From an uncultured Aquimarina sp. (GTDB taxonomy: Bacteria > Bacteroidota > Bacteroidia > Flavobacteriales > Flavobacteriaceae), in contig NZ_CANMED010000007.1 of NCBI RefSeq assembly GCF_947496855.1, forward strand, positions 186,001 through 250,000: a stretch of 64,000 nucleotides of DNA, read 5' to 3'. Below the pieces are notes generated by a model. It was not told where the DNA came from, searched no databases, and saw only the letters and a list, made by a program, of their open reading frames with translations. Within the stretch, counting starts at the first letter, position 1. Every line of letters starts with the position of its first letter. The position numbers and the translations under genes were made by a program. Shown piece by piece: positions 25,678 to 35,174 of this stretch.

Positions 25678-26634
25678 ATGGAACATTTTAAAATTACGGA
25701 AACCGAACTTTGGGAGTATATCTCCAAAACTGCTGATGATATCACTACGCAAAAAGTAGAAAAATGGATGGATTCTGCAGATTTTGATGAAGATCTATTT
25801 AGTAAAATAATTACTATTTATAAGAGTTGTTCTAAACAAAACCCTTCTGCCCAGCAAGCTAAAAAACGTTTCTTTACTGCTGTCAGGCCAAAAAAAGTAG
25901 TTTGGAAAGAAATACTAAAGTACGCGGCTATATTAATTGTAATAATTTCTGGAACATACGTATACAATACTATATCTAATGATAACAATCAAGTAATAGT
26001 ACAGACAACTTTTGGCGAACAAAAGAGCATTATACTCGCTGATGGCTCCACCGTCTGGTTAAATAGTTCTAGTAAGCTATCCTATAACTTAGAAACTCCA
26101 AGGACTTTATTCTTAGAAGGAGAAGTTTTTTTTGAGGTTGCAAAAGATACCTTACACCCCTTTACAGTTACTACACCAGATCATATCACGGTTACGGCAT
26201 TAGGAACTAGTTTTAACGTTAAGTCGTATATAGATAGTAAAATTACGGAAACAAAATTACTTACAGGTAAGGTTAAAGTTACTTCTGATACACAGTTTAA
26301 AGAAAGTTTATTCATGATTCCTGACGAAAAAGTAACCTTTTACAAGCATACACAAAAAGTACTAAAATCTAAAATGGATCTTAATGAGTCTAGCATTGCT
26401 TGGAAGGAAGGAAAAATACAATTCGAAAATAAAACCTTTATAGAAATAGCAATTGACTTAAAAGCTGAATTCGGTAAACAAATTCGCTTTAAAAATGAAG
26501 ACATTGCGGCTACTAAATTCACTGGAACTTTTGAAAACACAACTCCTGTAGATGAAATTTTTGAAATACTTAAAATCTCAAAAGACTTTACATATAAATT
26601 AAATACAAAAACAAATGAGTGGATAATACAATAA
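25678..26634 (+). CDS. FecR-family anti-sigma factor
   Basis: This 318-residue inner-membrane protein has an N-terminal cytoplasmic sigma-binding part (about 1-80), one membrane helix (about 82-102, ILKYAAILIVIISGTYVY), and a periplasmic FecR domain. That domain shows TFGEQKSIILADGSTVWLNSSSKL, FLEGEVFFEVAKD, and TVTALGTSFNVKSY. A C-terminal DUF4974/STN-like domain (about 245-318) follows. It lies 71 bases after its sigma gene. In such systems it holds the sigma factor until it contacts the STN domain of the cognate TonB receptor. Confidence 0.92.
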   Translation: MEHFKITETELWEYISKTADDITTQKVEKWMDSADFDEDLFSKIITIYKSCSKQNPSAQQAKKRFFTAVRPKKVVWKEILKYAAILIVIISGTYVYNTISNDNNQVIVQTTFGEQKSIILADGSTVWLNSSSKLSYNLETPRTLFLEGEVFFEVAKDTLHPFTVTTPDHITVTALGTSFNVKSYIDSKITETKLLTGKVKVTSDTQFKESLFMIPDEKVTFYKHTQKVLKSKMDLNESSIAWKEGKIQFENKTFIEIAIDLKAEFGKQIRFKNEDIAATKFTGTFENTTPVDEIFEILKISKDFTYKLNTKTNEWIIQ

Positions 26635-26638
26635 AAAA

Positions 26639-26664
26639 AGTGGGAAAACTGGCATTTTCCCACT
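26639..26664 (+). terminator. Stem-loop between fecR and the receptor gene
   Basis: AGTGGGAAAA (26639-26648) and TTTTCCCACT (26655-26664) form a perfect 10-bp stem with a six-base loop. No long T-run follows, so it may reduce read-through or stabilise a processed end rather than stop transcription fully. Confidence 0.6.
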
Positions 26665-26721
26665 ATAAAAGTTAAAAAATTCTAATCGCGAAATCAGTAT
26701 CAATCAACAATATTCAAATGT

Positions 26722-29427
26722 ATGAAAATAAACCTTTTTGGGGTCATATCTTGGCCAAAAAATAGTTATGGAAAACCTATTCTTTTAATGAAATTATCCT
26801 TCTTTTTTTATCTAATTTGTTGTTTTCAACTCCTCGCATTCAATGGGTTTTCCCAAAAAAATGTTACCCTGGAAGAAGAAAACAGTTCATTAAAATCAAT
26901 TATTGATAAAATCGAAGGACAAACATCTTATACATTCATCTTTAGTAATGATGTGATCGATGTTAATCAAAATTTTAGTATAGAAGTTATAGAAAAAGAT
27001 GTAACAGAAACTCTTGAACTGCTTTTTAAGGATGTTACAATTTCCTATAAAATCAAAAAGAATCATATTATTCTTTCTAAAGCGAAAAGACAACGTAATG
27101 ATTTTACTATTAGTGGAATAGTTACAGATACAACTACCGGCGAAACACTTTTAGGCGCCAGCATTATTATAAAAAACAGTAACAATGGGGTATTTACCAA
27201 TGAATATGGTTTTTACTCGATAACACTGTCCAAAGGAACATATATTTTTGAAATTTCCTTTTTAGGCTATACCACCAAAGAAGTTGAGGTTCAGTTACAA
27301 AGTAATATGAACCTAAAGATAGAATTGCAACCTGCTTCTAGCGAGCTTGATGAAGTTATAATAACCTCTAATCAAAATAACAAAAGTCAGGTAGCATCAA
27401 TTTTAGGAGGAACTACAAATTTAACAGCTTCAGAAATTAAAAAATTACCATCTCTTTTAGGAGAACCTGATATTACGAGAGTTATCCTTACTCAACCTGG
27501 GATTAGCAGCATCGGTGAAGGAACCAGTGGTTTTAATGTAAGAGGTGGAAATGTAGATCAAAATTTAATTCTACTAGACGAAGCGCCCTTGTATAACACC
27601 TCTCATTTATTTGGATTATTTTCTATTTTTAATGCAGATGCTGTTAAAATATTAAAATTATATAAAGGCGAAATTCCTGCTCGTTTTGGGGGGAGAGCAT
27701 CATCAGTATTAGAAATTCGACAAAAAAATGGAAGCTTAAAACGAATTAAAGGAGAAGGTGGATTAGGATTATTGTTTTCTAAATTTACAATAGAAGGTCC
27801 TATTAAAAAAGACAAAATCAGCTTTCTAGCTTCTGGTAGAAGATCATATTTTGATATATTTTTCCCATTATTTAGAGGTAATGAGGCTGTTGATAAGTTT
27901 CATTTTTATGATTTAAACACTAAACTTACCTGGAATATCAATAAAAATAATAGAATATATGCCTCCGGTATTTTTGCTGCAGATGTCTTACAATTTAATC
28001 AAGAAGAAGAAAATGGAGAAGGTGGATTTGATACCGATTTAGATCTGGGATGGACAAACACTACTGCTACCATACGATGGAATCATACTTTTTCAAATAA
28101 ATTATTTTCCAATATTACAGGTATCTACAGTAAATATGATTTCTCATTGGGGCAAAGAGAAGACCTTCGAGAAGAAGACATTGAGGAAAACATTGAAGAG
28201 ACTGCAGAAAGATCTATTGAGAATTGGATTTTTAAACCTGATTTTACTTACTATTTAAGCCCTAGTGCCCAAATGCGATTTGGTCTTTCTGGTAATTTAT
28301 ATCAATTCATTCCCAAAATTACAGGTACAGCAGGTAAGCAAATTCTGGACAAAGAAAAAGCATTGGAGCTAGCTGCTTATTATAGTATTCAAAAGCAATG
28401 GAATAAACTGTCATTACAGACTGGTTTACGATATTCCTGGTTTGCAAATTTTGGGGAAGAAAACATTGCTATCTACGACCCTAATCTTCCGCAAACACAA
28501 AACTCAATTATAGAAAACAGAAGTGTAAAGAATAACGAGATATCGAAAACTTATTTTGGGCTTGAACCACGTATATCCGTAAAATATGATATTAACGATC
28601 GAAAAGCTTTTAAAATAGGATATAATAGAATTTTTCAATACATCCATTCCATTAATCGGCAAACGATAACATTACCAAACGACACTTGGAAACCTTCTGG
28701 TGAGCATATTGCTCCCTTAGAAGTAAATCAATTTTCTGCCGGATACGCCTATGACACGAAGGATCAGAATTATAATTTTTCGATAGAAGGATACTATAAA
28801 ACATTTGATGATATTATAGTCTATAAAAATGGTGCTCGATTAGGAGTTTTTGATAATTTAGAAACTGAATTAGTGGCTGCCGAAGGTTTTTCTTATGGAT
28901 TAGAGCTTGCCGCTCATAAAAACAAAGGAAAGCTAACCGGAAATGTAAACTATACCTATTCTGTATCAAAACGAAAAACAAAAAGTAATTTCTCTTCAGA
29001 ACAGATTAATAGGAATACTTATTTTCCTTCGAATTTTGATAGACCTCATATATTCAATATTACGGCAAATTATAAATTATCTAAAAAGTGGGAAGTTGGA
29101 GCTTTTTTCACATATCAAACAGGGAGACCCATCACCGAGCCTAATGGTAGGTTGACTATTGACGGAGATGCATTCATTACGTATTCTGACAGAAACGCTT
29201 TTAGAATTTCGAACACCCATAGAGCGGACATCTCATTTACATATACGCCCACAGACAATCCTAAAACTAACTGGAAAGGAAGCTGGAATTTTGGTATATA
29301 TAACGTGTATGGTCGTAAAAATGCATTTTCGGTTAATTCTGTTTTTGATAATAACCAATTAGAAACATCTCAAATTTCTTTTATCGCCGCACCAATTCCA
29401 TTCATATCCTACAATTTTAAATTTTAG
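26722..29427 (+). CDS. TonB-dependent outer-membrane receptor with STN signalling domain
   Basis: This is an outer-membrane transporter of 901 residues. After a signal segment (about 23-45; an in-frame ATG at codon 23 is an alternative start) come an STN domain (about 48-115) that talks to FecR, a carboxypeptidase-like CarboxypepD_reg domain (about 123-210, ISGIVTDTTTGETLLGASI), a plug (GFNVRGGNVDQNLILLDEAPLYN) and a C-terminal barrel ending in aromatic SYNFKF. No SusD gene follows. A DUF4249 lipoprotein does, an arrangement common in Bacteroidota. The substrate is unknown. The gene is probably activated by the sigma factor two genes upstream. Confidence 0.92.
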   Translation: MKINLFGVISWPKNSYGKPILLMKLSFFFYLICCFQLLAFNGFSQKNVTLEEENSSLKSIIDKIEGQTSYTFIFSNDVIDVNQNFSIEVIEKDVTETLELLFKDVTISYKIKKNHIILSKAKRQRNDFTISGIVTDTTTGETLLGASIIIKNSNNGVFTNEYGFYSITLSKGTYIFEISFLGYTTKEVEVQLQSNMNLKIELQPASSELDEVIITSNQNNKSQVASILGGTTNLTASEIKKLPSLLGEPDITRVILTQPGISSIGEGTSGFNVRGGNVDQNLILLDEAPLYNTSHLFGLFSIFNADAVKILKLYKGEIPARFGGRASSVLEIRQKNGSLKRIKGEGGLGLLFSKFTIEGPIKKDKISFLASGRRSYFDIFFPLFRGNEAVDKFHFYDLNTKLTWNINKNNRIYASGIFAADVLQFNQEEENGEGGFDTDLDLGWTNTTATIRWNHTFSNKLFSNITGIYSKYDFSLGQREDLREEDIEENIEETAERSIENWIFKPDFTYYLSPSAQMRFGLSGNLYQFIPKITGTAGKQILDKEKALELAAYYSIQKQWNKLSLQTGLRYSWFANFGEENIAIYDPNLPQTQNSIIENRSVKNNEISKTYFGLEPRISVKYDINDRKAFKIGYNRIFQYIHSINRQTITLPNDTWKPSGEHIAPLEVNQFSAGYAYDTKDQNYNFSIEGYYKTFDDIIVYKNGARLGVFDNLETELVAAEGFSYGLELAAHKNKGKLTGNVNYTYSVSKRKTKSNFSSEQINRNTYFPSNFDRPHIFNITANYKLSKKWEVGAFFTYQTGRPITEPNGRLTIDGDAFITYSDRNAFRISNTHRADISFTYTPTDNPKTNWKGSWNFGIYNVYGRKNAFSVNSVFDNNQLETSQISFIAAPIPFISYNFKF

Positions 29428-29431
29428 AACC

Positions 29432-30235
29432 ATGAAGAAACTACATATATATATAACATTCATTTCATTATTCACATTTATAAGTTGTGTTGAGGATATT
29501 AATCAGGAATTTGAATTCGAAGAACAAGTGTTTATCTCTGGGTTATTAACTAATGAAGTTGGATTTGTTTCAGTTCAGGTTCAAAAAACCGTTCCAGTAA
29601 CCGACACGACCTTTAATGCTGTAAATGATGCGCAAATATCCTTATTCACAAAAGATGCATCTGATAATGTATCATTGGTTTCGGATTCTTTTACTATAAA
29701 TAATGGAACGTACACTACTTCTGAGATGATTACTCCTATTATAGGTAACACTTATTGGATAGAAGCTATATTAAAAAACCAAACTGTTCTTATATCAGAA
29801 GAGGAAACTTTAAGATCTCCTATTCCTATCACGGATATGGAAAAAACTGATGATAGCATTCGGATTACTTTTAGCGGTCCAACCGACATACAAAACTTCT
29901 ATTTAATTCATTTAGAATTCCTTAAAGATGGTTCATTAATTTCTGATGAGTTAATCGTATCCAATGACAGAATTATAAATGAAGAAGAAGAAAAAGTTCT
30001 TTTCATTAATGGTATAAACGAAGGTGAAACGCTACGCGTAGACATCAATAACATTAACTTTACTACGTTTCAATTTTACAGCAATATCATTAGTAATCAA
30101 GGAGATGAACCAGAATTATCTTCTTTATTTTTACCTATTAACCTTGTTGGCAATATTACCAATACAACAACAAATGAACTAGTACTTGGTAATTTTGGTG
30201 TAGCAGGATTAACAACAATTACTATGGATTTCTAA
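29432..30235 (+). CDS. DUF4249-family lipoprotein, receptor partner
   Basis: This 267-residue protein has a lipoprotein signal (ITFISLFTFISC, lipid-anchored Cys at about 19) and the DUF4249 pattern (VFISGLLTNEVGFVSVQVQKTVPV, NDAQISLF, GNTYWIEAIL). DUF4249 proteins regularly follow TonB receptors and are thought to serve as surface partners for substrate capture, in the manner of SusD; this is not proven. The gene starts 4 bases after the receptor stop, so the two are co-translated. Confidence 0.85.
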   Translation: MKKLHIYITFISLFTFISCVEDINQEFEFEEQVFISGLLTNEVGFVSVQVQKTVPVTDTTFNAVNDAQISLFTKDASDNVSLVSDSFTINNGTYTTSEMITPIIGNTYWIEAILKNQTVLISEEETLRSPIPITDMEKTDDSIRITFSGPTDIQNFYLIHLEFLKDGSLISDELIVSNDRIINEEEEKVLFINGINEGETLRVDINNINFTTFQFYSNIISNQGDEPELSSLFLPINLVGNITNTTTNELVLGNFGVAGLTTITMDF

Positions 30236-30265
30236 GCTACCACCAAGTATTCTTTTTATATGCTA

Positions 30266-30290
30266 ATAAGGATAATAAACCTATCCTTAT
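30266..30290 (+). promoter_or_regulatory. 9-bp hairpin between the DUF4249 and hydrolase genes
   Basis: ATAAGGATA (30266-30274) pairs perfectly with TATCCTTAT (30282-30290). No T-run follows. It may lower expression of the downstream gene relative to the receptor genes, or mark an RNA processing site. Confidence 0.45.
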
Positions 30291-30390
30291 CTGATACCCT
30301 GATTTTAATCAATTACTAAATTTTAGGAGGTTACCTTAATGGAGGTGTACCCTATCAAACTATTATAAATAAAATAAAAATTAAATTATT

Positions 30391-31260
30391 ATGAAACATT
30401 ATCGCAAGTACACAACAGCTCTTATCCTATCCATACTTTTTATAAGCTGTAGCTCAGATGATATTATCGTTATTGATGACACCATTGAAATATCACAAGA
30501 AATAAAAGATTTAATCTATTTTAAAGGAGATGAAGATGCGCCTATAGTAATCATAAATGCGCAAAGCGGACCAGACACAGAGCTTAGTACAGGCGAAGTT
30601 GAGGAAATTTTTCAAATTTTTGACACTACAAACCTTTTAGCAGTAAACGTGCACCAAGCACAAACACTAAATCCAGGCCTAGTAGAAGGTGATGACATAA
30701 CATTTGATCAGGCAATTAATTTTAGCGCGCAAAGTGTGGAAACGTTTTACAAAGTCGTCAAATATTTTAAAGATCAAGGAAGAACTGTACACGTTTTAGG
30801 AATTTCATTTGGTGCTTTTATTGCACAAGACCTTATTGCAAAAAAAGGAATAGACGTAGCGGATAGTTATTTGATTATGGCAGGAAGATTAGATATGAAT
30901 GATATAATGTGGCAAGCATTTTCCGAAGGAAGGTTTGGGTATTTCGAAAATGGAATTACTCCTATAATAGACCAAGAAATTGGTTCTGATGTAATCGATA
31001 GAAATTTAGATAGGTTAGCGGCAGGGGTATCAAACAACAGATATACCGAGCGTCTTAACTCTTATGAAGACTTATCAAAAATAACTTATGTTTATGGAGA
31101 AATTGATCAAGCCGTTGGCAAACTTACAACTACAGAAATTGAATTTTTGCAGTCTAAAAATGTTAACATAATTGCTGGACCTGGAAATCATGATGAAACT
31201 ATTAATGATTTTATTGTACAAGGTTTTGACGAGGCATTTGGAATACAATTGAAAAATTAA
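30391..31260 (+). CDS. Alpha/beta-hydrolase-like lipoprotein
   Basis: This 289-residue protein has a lipobox (LSILFISCSSDD, Cys at about 20). The fold matches a small alpha/beta hydrolase: a first strand APIVIINAQSGPD, the nucleophile elbow VLGISFGAFIAQDL (G-x-S-x-G, serine), a late ITYVYGEIDQAVG strand with a candidate acid, and GPGNHDETIN supplying the histidine. A lipid-anchored hydrolase behind a TonB receptor/DUF4249 pair may release or process the imported ligand, for example an ester. That substrate idea is inference. A strong terminator closes the operon. Confidence 0.75.
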   Translation: MKHYRKYTTALILSILFISCSSDDIIVIDDTIEISQEIKDLIYFKGDEDAPIVIINAQSGPDTELSTGEVEEIFQIFDTTNLLAVNVHQAQTLNPGLVEGDDITFDQAINFSAQSVETFYKVVKYFKDQGRTVHVLGISFGAFIAQDLIAKKGIDVADSYLIMAGRLDMNDIMWQAFSEGRFGYFENGITPIIDQEIGSDVIDRNLDRLAAGVSNNRYTERLNSYEDLSKITYVYGEIDQAVGKLTTTEIEFLQSKNVNIIAGPGNHDETINDFIVQGFDEAFGIQLKN

Positions 31261-31336
31261 TAGGATTAAGTCATTTAAAAAAGAAACATTTTATACCCTT
31301 ACTTCCTAACAAAGTATTATAACCATTGATAATAAC

Positions 31337-31371
31337 AAAAAAAGCTTCAGAAATATTTCTGAAGCTTTTTT
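31337..31371. terminator. Terminator after the TonB-receptor operon
   Basis: AAAAAGCTTCAGAAA and TTTCTGAAGCTTTTT form a perfect palindromic hairpin with A and T tracts on the two sides, able to work in both directions. Nothing else is seen in this 306-base spacer. Confidence 0.9.
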
Positions 31372-31566
31372 CTATAATAATTTAATCACTTGCATATATT
31401 TCTTAACAAATATCAAAACTCCAAGTTGAAGTATTAAAAAAAGAGAGCTTAATAATATTACCAATGAAGTTAAAATATAAAGTGATAAAAATAACATTCA
31501 CAAATATGTTACAGCTTTACCTCCTATCTATAAGAACAGAATAGCATTTCTTAAATGTGTTTGATT

Positions 31567-32292
31567 CTATATGAAATCTTTTAAAATACCTTTTAGGACA
31601 GATCTATCGCTTTCCGAATTTTTTACTAATTTGTTTTCCGCATCACACTCAAATGAAGCGTAGTTAATCTCTATTAAACGTAATTTTTTAGTAAGAATAG
31701 CTTTCTTTTTTAGTTGGTTATAATATTTTATTTGAGCCTTACGTGCTTTTTCTTCCTCATCCAATTCATCAGTTATCTCATTTTTCCTAAAAAACTCAAG
31801 AACTAATTTTAAGTCTTCATAATAGGCGTCTAAAGGGAGTTTTGTTCTTCCTTTTCCTTTTTTGTGGAGGTTTCCTACTAACGTATTAAAAGTATGTTTT
31901 CTTGATGCCTTTTGTTTTAATAACTCATCACATAGATTTACTAAATAATACTCGTCGCTATTTTGAATAGCTTGTAGGTTTTGTTCTTTTCTAGAAATAG
32001 GATTTATTAATTCTTTTGGCACATATTTCTTGCCATCTCTTACCAAATACCAATAGATGTTATCGGACCTTCTTTCTGCATGTACAGATGGTATTTTAGC
32101 AAGCTCTGATTCCATATCTAATTTTCGTAATACTTTACGAATTGGCAACCCCTTTTTATTATCTTTATTAAAAACAGCTGCTTCAATTAATGCTGGCATA
32201 ATTTCTTTTACAGGAATCCAGTCTACAGAGGGGTTTGTATTAAAATAATGAGCTATTACTTCATTAATCTTTACTATATTTTCTTCACTCAT
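31567..32292 (-). CDS. Unrecognised basic protein
   Basis: I do not recognise this protein of about 241 residues. The frame opens at an ATG at 32310, but the ATG at 32292 (MSEENIVKINEVIAHYF) has the better A-rich context. It is highly charged and lysine-rich, without signal or membrane segments. The N-terminal 90 residues (IPVKEIMPALIEA, IRKVLRKLDMESELAKIPSVHAERRSDNIYWYLV) resemble a winged-helix arrangement, and a helical coiled region follows (ITDELDEEEKARKAQIKYYNQLKKKAILTKKLRLIE). DNA binding is possible but unproven. It is separated by about 300 bases from the block that continues leftward. Confidence 0.65.
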   Translation of the reverse strand: MSEENIVKINEVIAHYFNTNPSVDWIPVKEIMPALIEAAVFNKDNKKGLPIRKVLRKLDMESELAKIPSVHAERRSDNIYWYLVRDGKKYVPKELINPISRKEQNLQAIQNSDEYYLVNLCDELLKQKASRKHTFNTLVGNLHKKGKGRTKLPLDAYYEDLKLVLEFFRKNEITDELDEEEKARKAQIKYYNQLKKKAILTKKLRLIEINYASFECDAENKLVKNSESDRSVLKGILKDFI

Positions 32293-32619
32293 AACTTTTA
32301 ATCTTACCAATTAATTTGGGATTATTTGAAAAACCTCATTCTCATTAAGGTATAATTTTTCAAAAGTAACGTATTATCGAATACTTCTCTCACATCTCTT
32401 CGGTAGAAAATAATTTAAAGAAGGTTCTTTTGGATATTTCCAAAAAAGCGAGAACTAGATTCTGACCAGTAAACTAAGGATTATGAGGTTAAAAAAATAA
32501 GACTTCAGTATTTTTATTGTTCCGATTTTACAAAAAAAACAATAGAAAAAATAAACAAAATCCCTTATAGAAACCTTCCATCTGAATTATTGGATAGTAC
32601 TCATTTTTCTTGTGTTTCG
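32293..32619. other. Spacer between two unrecognised leftward genes, nothing seen
   Basis: A/T-rich, with no convincing reading frame, hairpin or repeat. It probably contains the promoter of the gene ending at 31567. Confidence 0.4.
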
Positions 32620-33831
32620 TTAATCTTCATCATCTGGTACAAATTCTAAATCGTCAAAATCTATTTTTTTTATTTGTTGAATAAAGCGTAAAGGTAAATT
32701 TTTTAAGAACAGCTCTACTTCTTGTATTTTATTTGAAACAAATTCTACGCTAGTAAGCATTTTGATTTCTATCTGTTCTACTTCCATCGGAAGGAGTATT
32801 TCATCAAACGAACTACACAATTGATATTTAAAATGAATAAAATCTTTACTTATATCGAAACTAACAAAGGCATTTAAAAAATGCGGTTTTACGGTTTTAT
32901 TTGACCATTGATAATCATCAAAATCTAATTCTAATCGCCACTGTCTATTACCTCCCCAACTGGCGTATTCAAATCGACAAATGATAGGTAAAAGATACTG
33001 AAACTCTCTTTCTTTTAATACTTTTTCATATTGAGAGTTAATGCTTTGTTTCATTTTTGATAACTCACTCCTTAACAAGGTATTTAATTCCTTATAAAAG
33101 TGACTATTGATTACTTGCTCTTTGACCTCATCTACTGTAATGAATTTTGTCCAGCTTTTATAGACCCAATCATCTTCTGAGAGTAATTGATGTTCATCAC
33201 AATCAAAAGTTTCTTGGACAGAAAATATATCTCCACTTTCCATGGCTTCTTTTGTCCAAATATCTAATAAATCTGTTTTGTCATTGACTGCGACTAATTG
33301 TTCTTTTATATTTTTAAAACAATAAACATTACCGAACATCCCATTACCAAATGGACTATAGTTACCATATTTACAACTTAAACAGGTTTTTAAATAGATA
33401 TTTTCGGGTAATTGATTTTGTAAAGCGATTAAGGCATCTTCCATCCATTCTAGCTTTTTCTCAACTTTAAACTCCCCAAAAGATGTCACTAATCTTAAGC
33501 TGTTGATTTCACTATCTAACCCTATTAATGTCTTAGTTTCACCTACTTCTATATGAACAGTTAAGTTTTCTGTAAAGGTTTGGTTGGATAGCGAATTGTA
33601 AAATAATGTAGGAATAGTTATGGTGATTTTAAAGTTGGTTAAATCACCTGAACCATCTGCAGACATTGCATAGTCGAATTTTGTATTGTCAACTTCTCCA
33701 GTGAACATTTCAAAATCATGACCTTCAAAATCTATATCTCTTAAGGTAAGAAACATATCACTTCCATCAGATTTTATAACAGTAGTTTCTGTTCCTCTTC
33801 TATCTTGATATGTTGCTGAATACTTTCTCAT
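32620..33831 (-). CDS. Unrecognised protein with a CxxC-type cysteine cluster
   Basis: This 403-residue protein is cytoplasmic by appearance. The first 130 residues are beta-rich (FEGHDFEMFTGEVDNTKFDYAMSA). A central cluster TCLSCKYGNYSPFGN...NVYCFKN could bind a metal, followed by a helix-rich part, and the protein ends in an acidic tail (DDLEFVPDDED). It may belong to a DUF family such as DUF6304, but I am not certain. It starts 6 bases before the next gene's stop, so the two are coupled. The setting, a block of orphan small or secreted proteins, recalls toxin-immunity or accessory clusters. Confidence 0.7.
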   Translation of the reverse strand: MRKYSATYQDRRGTETTVIKSDGSDMFLTLRDIDFEGHDFEMFTGEVDNTKFDYAMSADGSGDLTNFKITITIPTLFYNSLSNQTFTENLTVHIEVGETKTLIGLDSEINSLRLVTSFGEFKVEKKLEWMEDALIALQNQLPENIYLKTCLSCKYGNYSPFGNGMFGNVYCFKNIKEQLVAVNDKTDLLDIWTKEAMESGDIFSVQETFDCDEHQLLSEDDWVYKSWTKFITVDEVKEQVINSHFYKELNTLLRSELSKMKQSINSQYEKVLKEREFQYLLPIICRFEYASWGGNRQWRLELDFDDYQWSNKTVKPHFLNAFVSFDISKDFIHFKYQLCSSFDEILLPMEVEQIEIKMLTSVEFVSNKIQEVELFLKNLPLRFIQQIKKIDFDDLEFVPDDED

Positions 33832-33837
33832 AAGTAT

Positions 33838-34398
33838 TTATTTCTCTATCAAAAAAGGAAAACCAATATCAACTACGTCGCTTTGTATTGCATTTGATAT
33901 TGGATTAATCTGAAATTCGAACGTAGCTTCTTCAATTTCATTTTTCAAAGTAAATCCTCCTAAAATAGTAACAGCATAGCAGCCATTTTCTAATTGCACT
34001 TTTTGTCTGACACCGGTATTAACTGCTTTCTTTAAAAGGTCTATACCTCCTTTTTTAGTCCAATTTTTTAAATAAGGTACGGTTACTAAACAAACTTCAT
34101 TATTAATAATTTCTAATATGTATCCTGTTTTTTCCAACACCAACAAACTCGTATCTTCTTTTAATACAGAAGCTTTATTATTAGTATTGAAAAACACAGT
34201 ATATGGTTGATTTTTAATCGAACTCATTGGGATCATAATTCCTTTTTGTATCGCCAATTCTGCACTGGCATTAGAAGTAAACTCACTCATCAAATCGTCT
34301 GACAAGTCATTATCTTTCTTAAACTGTAATAAATTAGCAGGATCTGTTAAAAAGAAATAGTCCCAAGTATCATTTAAACATTCAGTGAATTTTATCAT
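33838..34398 (-). CDS. Unrecognised 186-residue protein
   Basis: The frame is open back to 34503, but the first 35 codons overlap the upstream gene and look like non-genic sequence. The ATG at 34398 (MIKFTECLNDTWDYFFL) follows an A/G-rich leader and is preferred. There is no signal peptide. The sequence is a mix of beta strands and short helices (VFFNTNNKASVLKEDTSLLVLEKTGYILEI). It lies 6 bases upstream of the 403-residue protein gene and is surely co-expressed. No family assigned. Confidence 0.65.
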   Translation of the reverse strand: MIKFTECLNDTWDYFFLTDPANLLQFKKDNDLSDDLMSEFTSNASAELAIQKGIMIPMSSIKNQPYTVFFNTNNKASVLKEDTSLLVLEKTGYILEIINNEVCLVTVPYLKNWTKKGGIDLLKKAVNTGVRQKVQLENGCYAVTILGGFTLKNEIEEATFEFQINPISNAIQSDVVDIGFPFLIEK

Positions 34399-34439
34399 CT
34401 TTTTATTCCTATACTTTATTTTGATATGTTTTATGGTTA

Positions 34440-35174
34440 TCACCAATTTTTCACCCAACCAATCATACTTTGATTTTTTTCTTCTGCAACTATTAGTAAC
34501 CACTCGTTTTGTTTTTTAATAACGGTCACCTGTTCTTTTTCCATAATTCTTAGTTGATTTCCTATTTTTAAATCTCCTGTGCAGGGATCGGTTTTCTTAG
34601 TATCATCCTCTATTGCCTGTGTTCTTAGTATTCCTGAAATTATTTTCTGTTCAAATATTGTATTCACTTCATTTAGTTCCGTTTCTGAATGGATAGAGAT
34701 GATATTCTCGGTAAAACTGCTGTCGTTTTTTATACTAAGTTCGAATAGCGTCGAAGTATACAAACATCCTATAGCATTCCTTCTTATATATAAATTGGTT
34801 ATTTCTCCTTGTTTTACCTGAACCAATGTTCCAGTTCCATTCCATATTTCGACAAAGTCATTGCCTCGTTTCACTAATAAGATAGTTGATTTATAAGGCT
34901 TGTTTTCTTGATAAATAACATCTTTTTCTCCATCATTATTAAAATCGATTAAATGAATATTCTCAGGAGTAAGAACAAATACATTTGTATCTCCACTTTT
35001 AGTATAAAACTTAGCATTTTCAATTTTTAAAAAACCTTTACTATTAAAATAAAATTCATGCTCTGGTTTCTTTTTTAATAGTTGTAATTGTGTTTTTAAA
35101 TTGTTGTCTTGAGCATATGTTAGTAAGACTAAAAACATACAACAAATAGAGAGAAACATAGTTTTTTTAGTCAT
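34440..35174 (-). CDS. Secreted protein with a VCBS-like segment and C-terminal SH3-like domain
   Basis: The chosen ATG at 35174 (MTKKTMFLSICCMFLVLLTYAQ) gives a proper signal peptide; the frame extends to 35195 inside the upstream gene. The mature part contains HLIDFNNDGEKDVIYQ, typical of VCBS/FG-GAP-like lipoproteins and secreted proteins, a central beta-rich part, and a C-terminal bacterial SH3-like segment (LKIGNQLRIMEKEQVTVIKKQNEWLLIV ... IGWVKNW). It overlaps the preceding gene by 8 bases. It probably acts in the periplasm or at the cell wall; role unknown. Confidence 0.7.
   Translation of the reverse strand: MTKKTMFLSICCMFLVLLTYAQDNNLKTQLQLLKKKPEHEFYFNSKGFLKIENAKFYTKSGDTNVFVLTPENIHLIDFNNDGEKDVIYQENKPYKSTILLVKRGNDFVEIWNGTGTLVQVKQGEITNLYIRRNAIGCLYTSTLFELSIKNDSSFTENIISIHSETELNEVNTIFEQKIISGILRTQAIEDDTKKTDPCTGDLKIGNQLRIMEKEQVTVIKKQNEWLLIVAEEKNQSMIGWVKNW

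Noticed and set aside
26722..30235. SusC/SusD polysaccharide-uptake pair
   Set aside because: The receptor is followed by a DUF4249 protein, not SusD, and no glycan-degrading genes adjoin it.
34399..34503. N-terminal extension of 35 codons to the gene ending at 33838
   Set aside because: It overlaps the end of the upstream gene, is basic and unstructured, and a better start lies at 34398.
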